Assembly: GCA_965223105.1 (NCBI GenBank)
Contig: OZ244987.1
Location: 1,116,001 to 1,180,000, forward strand
Direction of reading: 5' to 3'
Length of the DNA stretch: 64,000 nucleotides
DNA from: JABDMH01 sp965223105
GTDB taxonomy: Bacteria > Bacteroidota > Bacteroidia > Chitinophagales > Saprospiraceae
Shown: piece by piece, positions 1-9,002 of the stretch
Layout of the letters: every line of letters starts with the position of its first letter
Position numbering within the stretch: the first letter of the stretch is position 1
Notes under the pieces: model-generated
The model's database searches: none
What the model was told of the DNA's origin: nothing
The model's input: only the letters and a program-made list of their open reading frames with translations
Translations under genes and position numbers: made by a program

Positions 1-89
1 CATTGAGCGATGGTAAACCAATTGAGTAAGCCCAACACAATAAGTACAATACCTGCCAATAGACCGTATCTCAGAATGTAGTTTTTCAT
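1..89 (-). CDS. DUF4199-like membrane protein, N-terminus only
   Basis: The reading frame opens at an ATG on the minus strand and runs off the left edge. The 29 visible residues start MKNYILRYGLLAG and form one hydrophobic helix. This Lys/Arg-Tyr-Gly-Leu pattern followed by a long helix resembles the N-terminus of DUF4199 proteins of Bacteroidota, which often sit beside small membrane-anchored LuxR-type regulators like the next gene. The family call rests on a short segment and is tentative. Its function is unknown. Confidence 0.5.
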   Translation of the reverse strand, partial: MKNYILRYGLLAGIVLIVLGLLNWFTIAQ

Positions 90-191
90 TTGTAATTCTT
101 TTCCAGGCAATATCCGCAATAACTCGAATCACAGCGTCATACTAAAGTACCAATTGAGGTATCAGGTGAAGAATGGTTCTTTTGGATGAGA

Positions 192-614
192 TTAGTCGAT
201 CAAATTCAGGTCCCTGGCAATTTGAACAGCTTGTGTTCTCCGTTTGGCAGCGAGCTTACTGAAGAGGCTGGAGACGTGAGATTTTACCGTGTTTTCGCTG
301 ATGTAGAGCTTCCGACCGATCTCGGCATTGGAATGGCCCTGAGCGATCAATGCAAGGATTTCGTACTCTCGTTTGCTCAAACCGGTTTTCTGTAGATGTT
401 CTTGATTGACGGCTAGGGAGTTCTTGGGCGAACCCTCTGGACTGTGCTGAAAAAGTTTTCGCAAATAGAACCCTACGATTACAAAGAGAAGGGCACTGAC
501 ACTTAGCATGAGATCTCGACTCACTGGCTTACGCAAAAAGTAAAGTTCATGTATTTGGAGAAGTATCAGGCAGGTCATTGAAAGGCAACCAAAAATCAGA
601 ATAGTTTTCCTCAT
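192..614 (-). CDS. Membrane-anchored LuxR-type transcriptional regulator
   Basis: The 140-residue protein has two predicted membrane helices (about residues 4-21 and 35-52), a short linker and a C-terminal LuxR/GerE helix-turn-helix (about 77-138). The recognition region contains the family's typical GHSNAEIGRKLYISENTVKSH. There is no receiver or ligand-binding domain, so any signal must come through the membrane segments or a partner. It lies about 100 bp upstream of, and on the same strand as, the cut-off DUF4199-like gene, a pairing common in Bacteroidota, so the two are probably co-expressed. The HTH assignment is firm; the target genes are unknown. Confidence 0.85.
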   Translation of the reverse strand: MRKTILIFGCLSMTCLILLQIHELYFLRKPVSRDLMLSVSALLFVIVGFYLRKLFQHSPEGSPKNSLAVNQEHLQKTGLSKREYEILALIAQGHSNAEIGRKLYISENTVKSHVSSLFSKLAAKRRTQAVQIARDLNLID

Positions 615-816
615 GGATTCTAGTATTGATTGTCAAGATTGGGGTTTCCTGCAAAAATAGTAGGGAAGGCAAATGTATGGAGTAAACCACTACCTGGGCT
701 GGTATCTTCTGGCTTGCATTTCCTCATGTTTGAAGAACTGTTTGCAGCTCCTAAAGAAAAAATCATTAATTTTCATGACAAACTTTCAGTTGACTCGCAC
801 CAAAATTTTTGCACTG

Positions 817-1869
817 ATGGAAAAGATGTCTATGCCATTGTCGAAATATTTTCTCATTCTGGGGATTTTTATTGTTGCCATCGCGGCTACCCGGTGGCTA
901 AAAACGGAGGATGCAATTCTTAAAAGCCTTCATGAATTATTGTCGTCTTTGAGTGAAGAACAGCGAGGTGCCATCATGTTTGATCACGATGATGCAAAGC
1001 GAACGGACTGGCACTATCTGCCAGTTGCATCTTACGATCGAGAAGGTATTTCACTAGCAGAGTTGGATGACAAGCAAGATCAGCTTGTTTATAACTTCCT
1101 TAAGGCAAGTCTCAGTGCAGAAGGTTATGGAAAGGCCGAAAACATCATCATGCTCGAAGATGTTTTAAAGGTTCTTGAGAAAGACAATTCCTCCAGAGAT
1201 CGGGAGCAGTATCATATGGCTATTTTTGGAACACCAGGTAAAAAGGGTGTTTGGGGTGTTTGTTTCGAAGGTCATCATTTGTCACTCAATTACACTTTTG
1301 TTGATGGAGTGCCGTCTGCAGCGCCGACATTTCTCGGCGCGAATCCAGCAGAGGTTCCTTCGGGTCCTCATAAGGGTTTGAGGGTACTTCAGGATGAAGA
1401 AGACTTGGGCATCAAGCTCATCAATGCCCTGACATCAGAGCAACAGCAAAGAGCCCTTATCTCCGACGTTGCACCTCGGGAAATTTTCACTGCCAACGAT
1501 TCGGAGGTAGCTCCACTAGAGAACAAGGGAGTGACCTATGCCGAGATGTCGGCTGAAAATCGGATGATTCTTGATGATATCATTAGAGAATATGTGTCAG
1601 TAATGCCTGAAGATATTGGCCGGATGAGAATGAAGAAGATTGAAGCCGGCGGTCGCGACGAAATTCGATTTGCCTGGGCAGGTCCTAAAGACCGTAGCGC
1701 CGGTCACTACTACCGTGTACAGGGTCCTTCTTTTTTGATTGAGTTTGACAATACACAAAATGATGCCAACCACATCCATACGGTTTGGCGAGATTTTAAG
1801 GGAGATTTTGGAAGGGATATGATTCGTGAACACTATCACTCGGCTGGTAAAGACCATGACCACCGTTGA
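817..1869 (+). CDS. DUF3500 family protein
   Basis: The protein has about 350 residues, with an N-terminal hydrophobic segment (ILGIFIVAIAATRW) that is a signal peptide or anchor. The body matches the DUF3500 family: a segment with GPHKGLRVL, then EEDLGIKLINALTSEQQ and APREIF, and a C-terminal HIHTVWRDF-type stretch ending in a His-rich tail (HYHSAGKDHDHR). The frame stays open upstream to 673, with other ATG codons at 775, 826 and 832. I chose 817 because the signal-like helix then lies near the N-terminus, but 826 or 832 is equally possible. The family has no established biochemical role. It stands alone between divergent neighbours. Confidence 0.75.
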   Translation: MEKMSMPLSKYFLILGIFIVAIAATRWLKTEDAILKSLHELLSSLSEEQRGAIMFDHDDAKRTDWHYLPVASYDREGISLAELDDKQDQLVYNFLKASLSAEGYGKAENIIMLEDVLKVLEKDNSSRDREQYHMAIFGTPGKKGVWGVCFEGHHLSLNYTFVDGVPSAAPTFLGANPAEVPSGPHKGLRVLQDEEDLGIKLINALTSEQQQRALISDVAPREIFTANDSEVAPLENKGVTYAEMSAENRMILDDIIREYVSVMPEDIGRMRMKKIEAGGRDEIRFAWAGPKDRSAGHYYRVQGPSFLIEFDNTQNDANHIHTVWRDFKGDFGRDMIREHYHSAGKDHDHR

Positions 1870-2009
1870 AGAACCCAATATTCTTCTTGGTGTCGAGATC
1901 TCAGTGGATAGCAGAGGGCATAAATGACTGGGTAATCGTTTCTGAAAAGTTTTTTCAATCCCATCTTGTTTCAGCCAAGATCTAATCTAACCATTCAAAG
2001 CTAGGGAAA

Positions 2010-3605
2010 TTGCAATTTGTTACTTTTTTACTTTTCACACTGGGGGTAGCGGCCTATGCCACCTGGAATCTCCGGAAAGATAAATTAAATACTCAGGATG
2101 GGTATTTTCTTGGAGGAAGGAGTTTAACCGGAATCATCATCGCCGGTAGCATGCTGCTGACGAATATATCTACTGAGCACCTTATCGGCATGAATGGATC
2201 AGCCTATAAAAATGGTGCGATCATCATAGCCTGGGAAGTGACATCGGCCTTAGCACTGGTTGCTGCCGCACTCTACTTTATTCCACGCTATTTGAAGATG
2301 GGGTTGACTACGATCCCCCAGTTTCTGGAAATGAGGTTTGATGGATTGACTAGGACGATCGTTGCTCTTCTTCTGATTTTTTCATTTGTAACTACTTTGT
2401 TGCCAATTGTACTTTACACCGGAGCTATTAATGTGGAGAGTATCTTTAATATTTCGGAGCTCCTAGGTGTTACTCAACGAGAAGGAATTTGGATTACCGT
2501 GGTTGTCGTGGGTGTAATAGGTGCAGTGTATGCCATCTTTGGGGGCCTGAAAATGGTAGCTTATACGGATACTGTTAATGGATATGGTCTACTGATCGCT
2601 GGTCTCCTGGTGCCCGTTTTAGCCCTCTTGGATATTGGTGGTGGTGATTTGTGGCACGGCTTGGGAAAGGTCTATTCTCATGCACCGGAAAAATTCAATG
2701 TTATTAGCAATGAGCCAGCTGTTGGACCGGGCAGCCGGTCGTCCATACTACCATTTGAGGTGTTATTCACAGGCTTGCTGATCAACCAATTGTATTTCTG
2801 GACAATGCACCAGTCAATAATACAGCGAGCTCTCGGTGCCGTGAGCCTCAAAGAAGCACAAAAAGGATTGTTGTTTACCGGTGTCTTAAAGATCCTTATT
2901 CCATTGGTTATCATTCTGCCGGGCATCATTGGTTATTATTATTTCGGTGATTCACTGTATGATAACCAGGACACCGTTTATCCGCAATTGGTGAAACGGG
3001 TATTGCCCCTATGGATGACAGGTTTTTTTGTAGCTGTGATTATCGGAGCCATCCTAAGTACATTTAACAGTGCCTTGAACAGTGCAGCTACCCTTCTCAG
3101 TTTGGGCATTTACCAACGATATTTTAATCGGGAGGCCAGTGAACAGCGTCTCGTTGTGATTGGAAAGTCGACCTCCTCGGTACTTGCCATCTTTGCTATC
3201 GCAGTTGCCCCTTTTGTTGCTAATGCTCCTGAGGGTCTTTATCAATTACTTCAGCAATTAAATGGGATCTTTTTCATACCAATTGCCACAGTGATTTTGG
3301 CAGGATTTTTTATGCCGCGCATTACAGCCCTTGGCGCAAAGTGTGGACTTTTTTTTGGTCTTGCATTTTACATTCTCATGTATTTTGTATTACAAGTAGA
3401 TTTGCATTTTGTCCATATTTGGGGCATCGAATTTGTGCTGAATCTCGTCGTAATGCACTTGGTGTCGACATGGGATCCAGTCAAGAGTGATTTTGTGTTG
3501 ACAGATGTTGGAAAAGTAGACCTGTCGCAATGGAAGCATGCCAGATCATTGAGTGTAGCCTTGGTTTTGATTACCCTTGCCATCTATGTTTTCTTGGGCA
3601 GCTGA
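2010..3605 (+). CDS. Sodium:solute symporter (SSS/SLC5 family)
   Basis: The 531-residue protein has about 14 hydrophobic segments and the SSS signature near the N-terminus (GYFLGGRSLTG, then NISTEHLIGMNGSAYK). This resembles the YidK/SglT sugar-transporter branch of SLC5, which imports sugars or related solutes with Na+. The start is probably the TTG at 2010, preceded at a good distance by AGGGAAA. No ATG nearby preserves the first helix. The substrate cannot be read from sequence. A sugar or sugar acid would fit the catabolic genes further along, but no sugar gene is adjacent. A TPR protein follows after about 200 bp. Confidence 0.88.
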   Translation: MQFVTFLLFTLGVAAYATWNLRKDKLNTQDGYFLGGRSLTGIIIAGSMLLTNISTEHLIGMNGSAYKNGAIIIAWEVTSALALVAAALYFIPRYLKMGLTTIPQFLEMRFDGLTRTIVALLLIFSFVTTLLPIVLYTGAINVESIFNISELLGVTQREGIWITVVVVGVIGAVYAIFGGLKMVAYTDTVNGYGLLIAGLLVPVLALLDIGGGDLWHGLGKVYSHAPEKFNVISNEPAVGPGSRSSILPFEVLFTGLLINQLYFWTMHQSIIQRALGAVSLKEAQKGLLFTGVLKILIPLVIILPGIIGYYYFGDSLYDNQDTVYPQLVKRVLPLWMTGFFVAVIIGAILSTFNSALNSAATLLSLGIYQRYFNREASEQRLVVIGKSTSSVLAIFAIAVAPFVANAPEGLYQLLQQLNGIFFIPIATVILAGFFMPRITALGAKCGLFFGLAFYILMYFVLQVDLHFVHIWGIEFVLNLVVMHLVSTWDPVKSDFVLTDVGKVDLSQWKHARSLSVALVLITLAIYVFLGS

Positions 3606-3809
3606 TCCCGCAGCGATTCGATGGCAAATGGTGAGAACTTTACTCAGAACCCATCCTTAACCAGGAGGGTATACATAGGAGCTGGTCTCTCTTATAGATC
3701 TGTTAAAAAGTTGGAAAGCAATCGTTTAGCGACAATCGATCTACCGGGAAACCAACATTTTTACTATTTTCGTCATCCTTATTCTTGAAATCTAAAATAT
3801 TTTGTTCGC

Positions 3810-4592
3810 ATGAAAACACTCTATTCACTTTTGCTATTTATGCTGGGTACCAGCCTTGCCATTGCCCAAGATGCTGAAACAGCAGCAGGAGTTTACAATG
3901 ATGGTTTGGCTTTGCTCAAGGCAAAAGAATATAGCCAGGCTCTTGATAAGATGTTGAAAGCCATTGAATTAGCAGATCCTGAAGAAGATGCCAAGGTTTT
4001 GAAGTTGGCTAAAGGTAATGGAGCCATTGCCGCATACTATGCTGGAAACGCCGATATGAAAAACAAAGACATGGATGCGGCTATGTCAAAGTATGAAAAG
4101 GGATTGGAATTGAACCCGGGTAACTACACCTGCAAGTATGGTATTGCCAAGGTGCTAGATGAGAAGGGGATGACGGTAGATGCTATCACTGCCTACTTTG
4201 ATGCTGCCGATGCTGCTACCGCTGCTGGCAAGGGGGATCGCGGTGAGAAATATCTGGATCGAGCAGCCAATATGGTAGGAACGACTTTTTCTGATAAGAA
4301 ATTTGATGATGCTATAGCTGCTGGTGAAGCCTATTTGGCTCGAGGTGAATCACACGAGGTGAGATACTATGTTGCCAAATCGCTCATCGAGCAGGGTAAG
4401 GGTGCCGAGGCACTGGCCCATGCGGAGAAAGCCAAGGAGCTTGGTGGTTCTGAAGATGAAGGGAAGTACTTGCTTGTCTATGCAGAAGCGTTAGAAGCCT
4501 CCGGAAACACCTCAGCGGCAGCTACCGCCTATAAGGCTGTTCCCCAAGGAAAGTATTATGAGCACGCTCAGTACAAGGCCGGGCAGCTTTAA
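3810..4592 (+). CDS. Secreted tetratricopeptide-repeat protein
   Basis: The 260-residue protein has a clear signal peptide (MKTLYSLLLFMLGTSLAIAQ, cut after Ala-Gln). Degenerate TPR helices follow over about residues 25-255, with the alternating small and aromatic positions of the repeat (for example YNDGLALLKAKEYSQALDKM and AMSKYEKGLELNPG). It is therefore a periplasmic or outer-membrane scaffold without catalytic residues. A rho-independent terminator follows directly, so it is probably a single-gene unit. Its partner proteins are unknown. Confidence 0.8.
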   Translation: MKTLYSLLLFMLGTSLAIAQDAETAAGVYNDGLALLKAKEYSQALDKMLKAIELADPEEDAKVLKLAKGNGAIAAYYAGNADMKNKDMDAAMSKYEKGLELNPGNYTCKYGIAKVLDEKGMTVDAITAYFDAADAATAAGKGDRGEKYLDRAANMVGTTFSDKKFDDAIAAGEAYLARGESHEVRYYVAKSLIEQGKGAEALAHAEKAKELGGSEDEGKYLLVYAEALEASGNTSAAATAYKAVPQGKYYEHAQYKAGQL

Positions 4593-4620
4593 GTCAGATA
4601 CATCGACTAAGAAAAAAGGA

Positions 4621-4650
4621 ACCTCTTTCATTACGGGAGAGGTTTTTTTT
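4621..4650 (+). terminator. Rho-independent terminator after the TPR gene
   Basis: An ACCTCT...AGAGGT stem with a short loop is followed by a run of eight T, about 30 bp after the stop codon of the TPR gene. Confidence 0.85.
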
Positions 4651-4684
4651 ATCATTTCTTAATTGAGTTCGGAATACACTTTAT

Positions 4685-5704
4685 ATGCAAATCAACGATT
4701 CTTTTCATCAGGGCCTTTATATTGCCAATGAAGACAGATATGATCAAATAGCATATCGTCGCTGTGGCCACAGTGGCATTGATCTTCCCTCGGTTTCGAT
4801 CGGCCTATGGCATAACTTCGGCGAAACCGATGATTTTCAGAATGCCGCGGTACTACTGCGTACCGCTTTTGATTTAGGAATCACACATTTCGATCTTGCC
4901 AACAACTATGGTCCGCCCTACGGAGCGGCCGAACGCACCTTTGGTACCATTTATAAGAGAGACTTCAAGTCCTATCGTGATGAATTGATCATATCTAGTA
5001 AGGCGGGATGGGATATGTGGCCAGGACCATACGGTAACTATGGTTCTCGCAAGTATCTGATCGCCAGTCTTGATCAGAGTCTACAACGTATGGGATTGGA
5101 TTACGTGGATATTTTTTATCACCATCGCCCAGATCCCAATACTCCTCTGGAAGAAACGATGAGTGCCCTGGATCATCTTGTGAGACAGGGCAAAGCCCTA
5201 TATGTGGGCATTTCTCAATACGATGCCGAGCTCACCAAAAAAGCACATGGCATCTTGCAGCGATTGGGCACACCACTATTGATACACCAACCCCGTTACA
5301 GCTTGCTTGATCGTTGGGTAGAAGATGGGTTGCTGAAAACCCTGGAAGAGACTGGTGTGGGGGCGATTGCCTTTTCCCCCTTAGAACAAGGCATCTTGAC
5401 CGATAAATATCTCAAGGGATTGCCCAGTAATTCCCGTGCTGTAAAGGATGGAAGGTATTTGAAACCGGACCAGATAACAGATTCGATCTTATCCAAAGTA
5501 AGCTCGTTGCAAGAAATAGCAATGAAAAGGGGCCAGACTTTGGCACAGATGTCTATAGCATGGTTGCTAAAGGATAAGCGCATCTCCTCTGTGTTGGTAG
5601 GAGCCAGTAAAAAGGAGCAACTTGTTGAAAATGTTGAAGCAACCAAGAACATTGAATTTTCAGGCAGTGAGTTGGCTCAAATTGAACAGATCTTAGATCG
5701 TTAG
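4685..5704 (+). CDS. yghZ: Aldo-keto reductase, YghZ/Gpr-like (L-glyceraldehyde 3-phosphate reductase type)
   Basis: The 339-residue protein is a complete (alpha/beta)8 aldo-keto reductase. It shows the catalytic Asp70 and Tyr75 (FDLANNYGPPYG), Lys106 (IISSKAGWDMWPGPYG) and His146/147 (FYHHRPD), and the C-terminal NADP-binding segment with VLVGASKKEQL. The WDMWPGPYG and NYGPPYG motifs are characteristic of the YghZ/Gpr subgroup (AKR14), which reduces methylglyoxal and L-glyceraldehyde 3-phosphate with NADPH. It is cytoplasmic and most likely a detoxification enzyme. It is a single gene with terminators on both sides. The family is certain; the physiological substrate is inferred. Confidence 0.88.
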   Translation: MQINDSFHQGLYIANEDRYDQIAYRRCGHSGIDLPSVSIGLWHNFGETDDFQNAAVLLRTAFDLGITHFDLANNYGPPYGAAERTFGTIYKRDFKSYRDELIISSKAGWDMWPGPYGNYGSRKYLIASLDQSLQRMGLDYVDIFYHHRPDPNTPLEETMSALDHLVRQGKALYVGISQYDAELTKKAHGILQRLGTPLLIHQPRYSLLDRWVEDGLLKTLEETGVGAIAFSPLEQGILTDKYLKGLPSNSRAVKDGRYLKPDQITDSILSKVSSLQEIAMKRGQTLAQMSIAWLLKDKRISSVLVGASKKEQLVENVEATKNIEFSGSELAQIEQILDR

Positions 5705-5729
5705 GGAAAACAACGATCAGCTTTTTTTC
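5696..5729 (+). terminator. Rho-independent terminator after the aldo-keto reductase
   Basis: A GATCGTT...AACGATC stem overlaps the stop codon and is followed by AGC and a run of seven T. Confidence 0.65.
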
Positions 5730-5764
5730 TCTGCTGCAAAAACTGCTGGACCAGTCGCCAAGGC

Positions 5765-6343
5765 TCATTTCGGGGAGCTCCAGTGCCATTCCCAAACTTG
5801 ACCATCTTCTGGATCAGAAACTGGTCCAAAAAAAGAAAATCCATTCTTCTTGAGGATTCGGGTGGACGCGTTTTCCTCCATCAAAGTCCTGGCAGTAACT
5901 AAAAGATAGGGCGATGCCTTTAAGGCAATTTGGACCAATAGATGACAAACCGTACTAGCAAATCCTTGGCCTTCATATTGAGGTAAGGTGCCATATGCAA
6001 TTTCCACCCTGTCATTTTTCGGAGGCCCTTTGAAGCCACCAGTGGCAACCACATGTTTATCCTTTAGAAAAAAATAGCAGAGCCAAGGCCGACGAATTCC
6101 AACTTTTCCGTAGTATTCTTTAACGGATGCAAATACTTCTTTGCAAAAAGCATTTTGTAAATAATCGTCCATCAAATATTTTTCCGGCATGATTGGAACG
6201 ATATCGAGAGTGAACGAAGGATTTCCCAAATTGGCTTTGATTTTCCAGAAAGATAATTCATTGATGCAGATCAGATAATAGGTATCCAAAACGTGTTTAA
6301 ATAGTAAGGCAAGTATTGATTCACTTTCTATGGCTGTATTCAA
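5765..6343 (-). CDS. GNAT family N-acetyltransferase
   Basis: The 192-residue protein matches the RimJ/RimL-like branch of GNAT. It has a substrate-side N-terminal part, then GYVxxP-like strands, the acetyl-CoA pyrophosphate-binding motif A region (YGTLPQYEGQGFASTVCHLLVQ) and the late motif ENASTRILKKNGFSFFG, typical of enzymes that acetylate amino groups. It is cytoplasmic. It converges on the aldo-keto reductase and is separated from modC by about 140 bp. The acceptor substrate is not predictable. Confidence 0.82.
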   Translation of the reverse strand: MNTAIESESILALLFKHVLDTYYLICINELSFWKIKANLGNPSFTLDIVPIMPEKYLMDDYLQNAFCKEVFASVKEYYGKVGIRRPWLCYFFLKDKHVVATGGFKGPPKNDRVEIAYGTLPQYEGQGFASTVCHLLVQIALKASPYLLVTARTLMEENASTRILKKNGFSFFGPVSDPEDGQVWEWHWSSPK

Positions 6344-6487
6344 GGATGAAAGGTCTTAGTCTCAAACTTATGAATATTGATGTGTAACCACTATTGAACA
6401 TCGTTGTGCTGAAATAGAGGTAAGTACTGTTTTTTTCACGCATAGGACTAAAAATATTGTGTTAGGTTGAAGGTATATTTGTCAGGG

Positions 6488-7351
6488 TTAGAGACTACCC
6501 AATACGAAATGGTCTTCAACAGGATTAACCATTACTTCTTCTCCTACACTCAATGACCGGGTGGGGTCAACATATAGAACATACACCTTGCCTCCGGCAA
6601 CTACCTTCACCAATCTTCGTGGTGATATTTCATCAATCTCAATGATTTTTGCCAAGAATGAGTTTACATCGAATTTTTCCTTAGCGAGAACTTCTTGCGG
6701 TTTTCCCCGGCTGCTTATCTTTCCATTCTTGATTGTCAAAACCAAATCTGACATCCGGATTACCTCGCGTATATCGTGACTTACTAAAATGGTGGTGAGT
6801 TCATATTTTTGATGAATTCCCAAGATGTAGTTCTGTAACTTTTCACGCATATCAAAATCCAGGGCCGACAGAGGTTCGTCCAATAATAGCAGATTTGGCT
6901 TTCTTACCAAGGCTCTAGCTAAGGCAACCCTCTGCTGTTGTCCTCCGGATAAAGTATGTGGTTTTCGATCTCGCAGATCTCTAAGCTCAATAAGGTCGAT
7001 CAGCTCCTCTATAATGTGGTCAGATTGTTTTTTATCCAATGCATAAGTGAGATTTTCTTTGACCGTCATATTGGGGAACAGAGCATAATCTTGGAAAATA
7101 AACCCCATTCTGCGTTGTTGTGGTTTCCTTGATATATTTCTTGCACTATCGTACCAGAGATCACCTTTAACCACAATTCTTCCATTAGCCGGTTGCATTA
7201 AACCTGCCAACATTCTTAAAATCGAAGTTTTTCCAGCACCGCTAGGCCCATACAAATTGATAACTTTTCCCCAGGGCACCGAGAAATCTATGTCCAAGAG
7301 CATATGGCCATTCGCAGCATGCAGTTCCTTTTGCAATTTCACCTCAAGCAT
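6488..7351 (-). CDS. modC: Molybdate ABC transporter, ATP-binding protein ModC
   Basis: The 287-residue ABC ATPase shows Walker A (GPSGAGKTS, 35-43), the Q-loop in GFIFQDYALF, the signature LSGGQQQR (134-141), Walker B LLLLDEP (154-160) and switch His192. The last 55 residues form a short TOBE-like regulatory tail. It energises molybdate (or tungstate) import with the permease encoded 3 bp upstream and the binding protein before that. The order modA-modB-modC is the standard one. The ATPase alone would be ambiguous; gene context gives the molybdate call. Confidence 0.88.
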   Translation of the reverse strand: MLEVKLQKELHAANGHMLLDIDFSVPWGKVINLYGPSGAGKTSILRMLAGLMQPANGRIVVKGDLWYDSARNISRKPQQRRMGFIFQDYALFPNMTVKENLTYALDKKQSDHIIEELIDLIELRDLRDRKPHTLSGGQQQRVALARALVRKPNLLLLDEPLSALDFDMREKLQNYILGIHQKYELTTILVSHDIREVIRMSDLVLTIKNGKISSRGKPQEVLAKEKFDVNSFLAKIIEIDEISPRRLVKVVAGGKVYVLYVDPTRSLSVGEEVMVNPVEDHFVLGSL

Positions 7352-7354
7352 CTC

Positions 7355-8023
7355 TCACCAGAATTTCTTTAAAAATCCACTATTGATCACGTACACGGCC
7401 AAGAGGATGATAAACGTACTGCTAAATAGGAAAAGTGAATAAGCATTGGCAACTCCATAGTTTAATGCTTCTACTTCGTCATAAATCGCAATAGAAGCCA
7501 CTCGAGTCTTACCCGGGATGTTTCCTCCGATCATCAAAACTACACCAAATTCACCAATTGTATGAGCAAATGCAAGCACGATTCCCGTGAGTAGTGATGG
7601 TTTAATATTAGGGAGCAGTACGAAGAAAAGGGTCTGCATTTTATTCTTGCCGAGCACCAAACTTGCTTCGGAGAGAGAAGGGGGTAAGTTGCTCAGTCCT
7701 GATTGAATGGGATGTACCATGAAAGGCAAACTATAAATCATAGAGGCAAAAACCAATCCCTCAAAAGAAAAGATCAGCGAGAGGTCCAGATGACGCTCTA
7801 TGAATTTTCCCAAACTATAGGAAGGACTAAAGGCCACCAGCAGGTAAAAACCAACCACAGTGGGAGGGAGTACCAAAGGCATGCTCACCAGCGTCTCGAT
7901 GATGGGTTTAATCTTGCTTTGACTACCTGCCAACCAGTAGGATAGGGGTATGGACACCAACAAGAGCAGGACTGTGGTGATCGCTGCCAGCTTGAATGTC
8001 AATATGATCGGCGTCCAATCCAT
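7355..8023 (-). CDS. modB: Molybdate ABC transporter, permease ModB
   Basis: The 222-residue inner-membrane protein has about five helices. It carries the ModB hallmarks VSMPLVLPPTVVGFYLL and the EAA loop (EASLVLGKNKMQTLFFVLLP), then FAHTIGEFGVVLMIGGNIPG. Its length is normal for the family. It lies 3 bp from modC and 24 bp from modA on the same strand, so the three are clearly an operon. Confidence 0.92.
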   Translation of the reverse strand: MDWTPIILTFKLAAITTVLLLLVSIPLSYWLAGSQSKIKPIIETLVSMPLVLPPTVVGFYLLVAFSPSYSLGKFIERHLDLSLIFSFEGLVFASMIYSLPFMVHPIQSGLSNLPPSLSEASLVLGKNKMQTLFFVLLPNIKPSLLTGIVLAFAHTIGEFGVVLMIGGNIPGKTRVASIAIYDEVEALNYGVANAYSLFLFSSTFIILLAVYVINSGFLKKFW

Positions 8024-8047
8024 TTTGTGTGATCACTGATCAATCTT

Positions 8048-8845
8048 CTATGGAAAATCGTATCCATAGTTCAGTAGTATTTTTTTTGCTTGGGTTGATA
8101 CGAGAAACTCACAGAAATCCTTTGCAAAAGCATTTTGGCCTCTACCCTGGTGAATAGCCACGACACCTTGTTCAATGGGACTATAAAGGTTTTCTGGAAT
8201 CTCCACCCATTGACCGGTTGTTTTCATTTGCTGCGATAAAACCACCGCTTTGGCGGTAAATCCGATTTCTGCGGCCCTAGACAATATGAATTGATTGGTT
8301 TGAGAAATGCTCTCACCATAGACTAGTTTAGAAAGAACCCTATCATAGAGTCCGGAATGTCGGAGTACTTCGTCTGCGGCTACTCCATAGGGAGCATTTA
8401 TCGGATTTGCCAATGCAATGTGATTAATGGAAGGCAATTCAAGACTCTTCAGTGAGAGATTAATGTCATTATCGAGCGTCCATAGAACCAACTTTCCATA
8501 GGCATACGTTATGGGTTGTCCGGTCGTCTTTCCTTCCCCAAATAAAGTGTTCGGATACTTCAGATCAGCAGAAATAAACACATCATAGGGAGCACCTTCC
8601 ATAATCTGAGCAGTAAGCTTTCCTGAAGAGGCCACAATGATTTCACAATCTAAGCCAGTCTCATTGTGGAATAATTCGATGATTTCCTCCATTGCAAATT
8701 GCACATTGGCTGAAGCAGCAATCAACAATTGCTCAGTGGTCCTTTCATTTTCAGAGCAGCTATGTGTCACTGGCAAGACAAGGCACACCATCAAAATCAA
8801 AGTGTACCGCACTCGAGTATGCGAATTTGTCAGGTAATTCAACAT
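8048..8845 (-). CDS. modA: Molybdate ABC transporter, substrate-binding protein ModA
   Basis: From the chosen start the protein has about 265 residues: a signal sequence ending at a Cys (VTHSC), so probably a lipoprotein although the lipobox is not canonical, then the ModA fold. The fold carries LLIAASANVQFAMEEI, SSGKLTAQIMEGAPYDVFISAD and a late AEIGFTAKAVVLS. The frame stays open upstream to 9076, but that extension overlaps the methyltransferase gene, lacks a signal sequence and looks non-coding. The ATG at 8845 puts the signal peptide at the N-terminus. It delivers oxyanion to ModB/ModC. Confidence 0.88.
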   Translation of the reverse strand: MLNYLTNSHTRVRYTLILMVCLVLPVTHSCSENERTTEQLLIAASANVQFAMEEIIELFHNETGLDCEIIVASSGKLTAQIMEGAPYDVFISADLKYPNTLFGEGKTTGQPITYAYGKLVLWTLDNDINLSLKSLELPSINHIALANPINAPYGVAADEVLRHSGLYDRVLSKLVYGESISQTNQFILSRAAEIGFTAKAVVLSQQMKTTGQWVEIPENLYSPIEQGVVAIHQGRGQNAFAKDFCEFLVSTQAKKILLNYGYDFP

Positions 8846-9002
8846 TGGTTGGCTAAGATAGCAAGTATGCGCTTTTCGAATGGAGAGCTTACTGGGTATA
8901 AAACTACGTGAGTTGATCCTAAACTGGAAGTAAGTAAGATCCAATAGTTGTCTGGGGCTTTGGTAGTGTCGGATCAGATTCCGTGGATCGATTGTCGCTC
9001 CC

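Noticed and set aside
8846..9002. Molybdenum-cofactor riboswitch or ModE site upstream of modA
   Set aside because: I could find no matching structured motif or ModE-type palindrome in this 157-bp gap.
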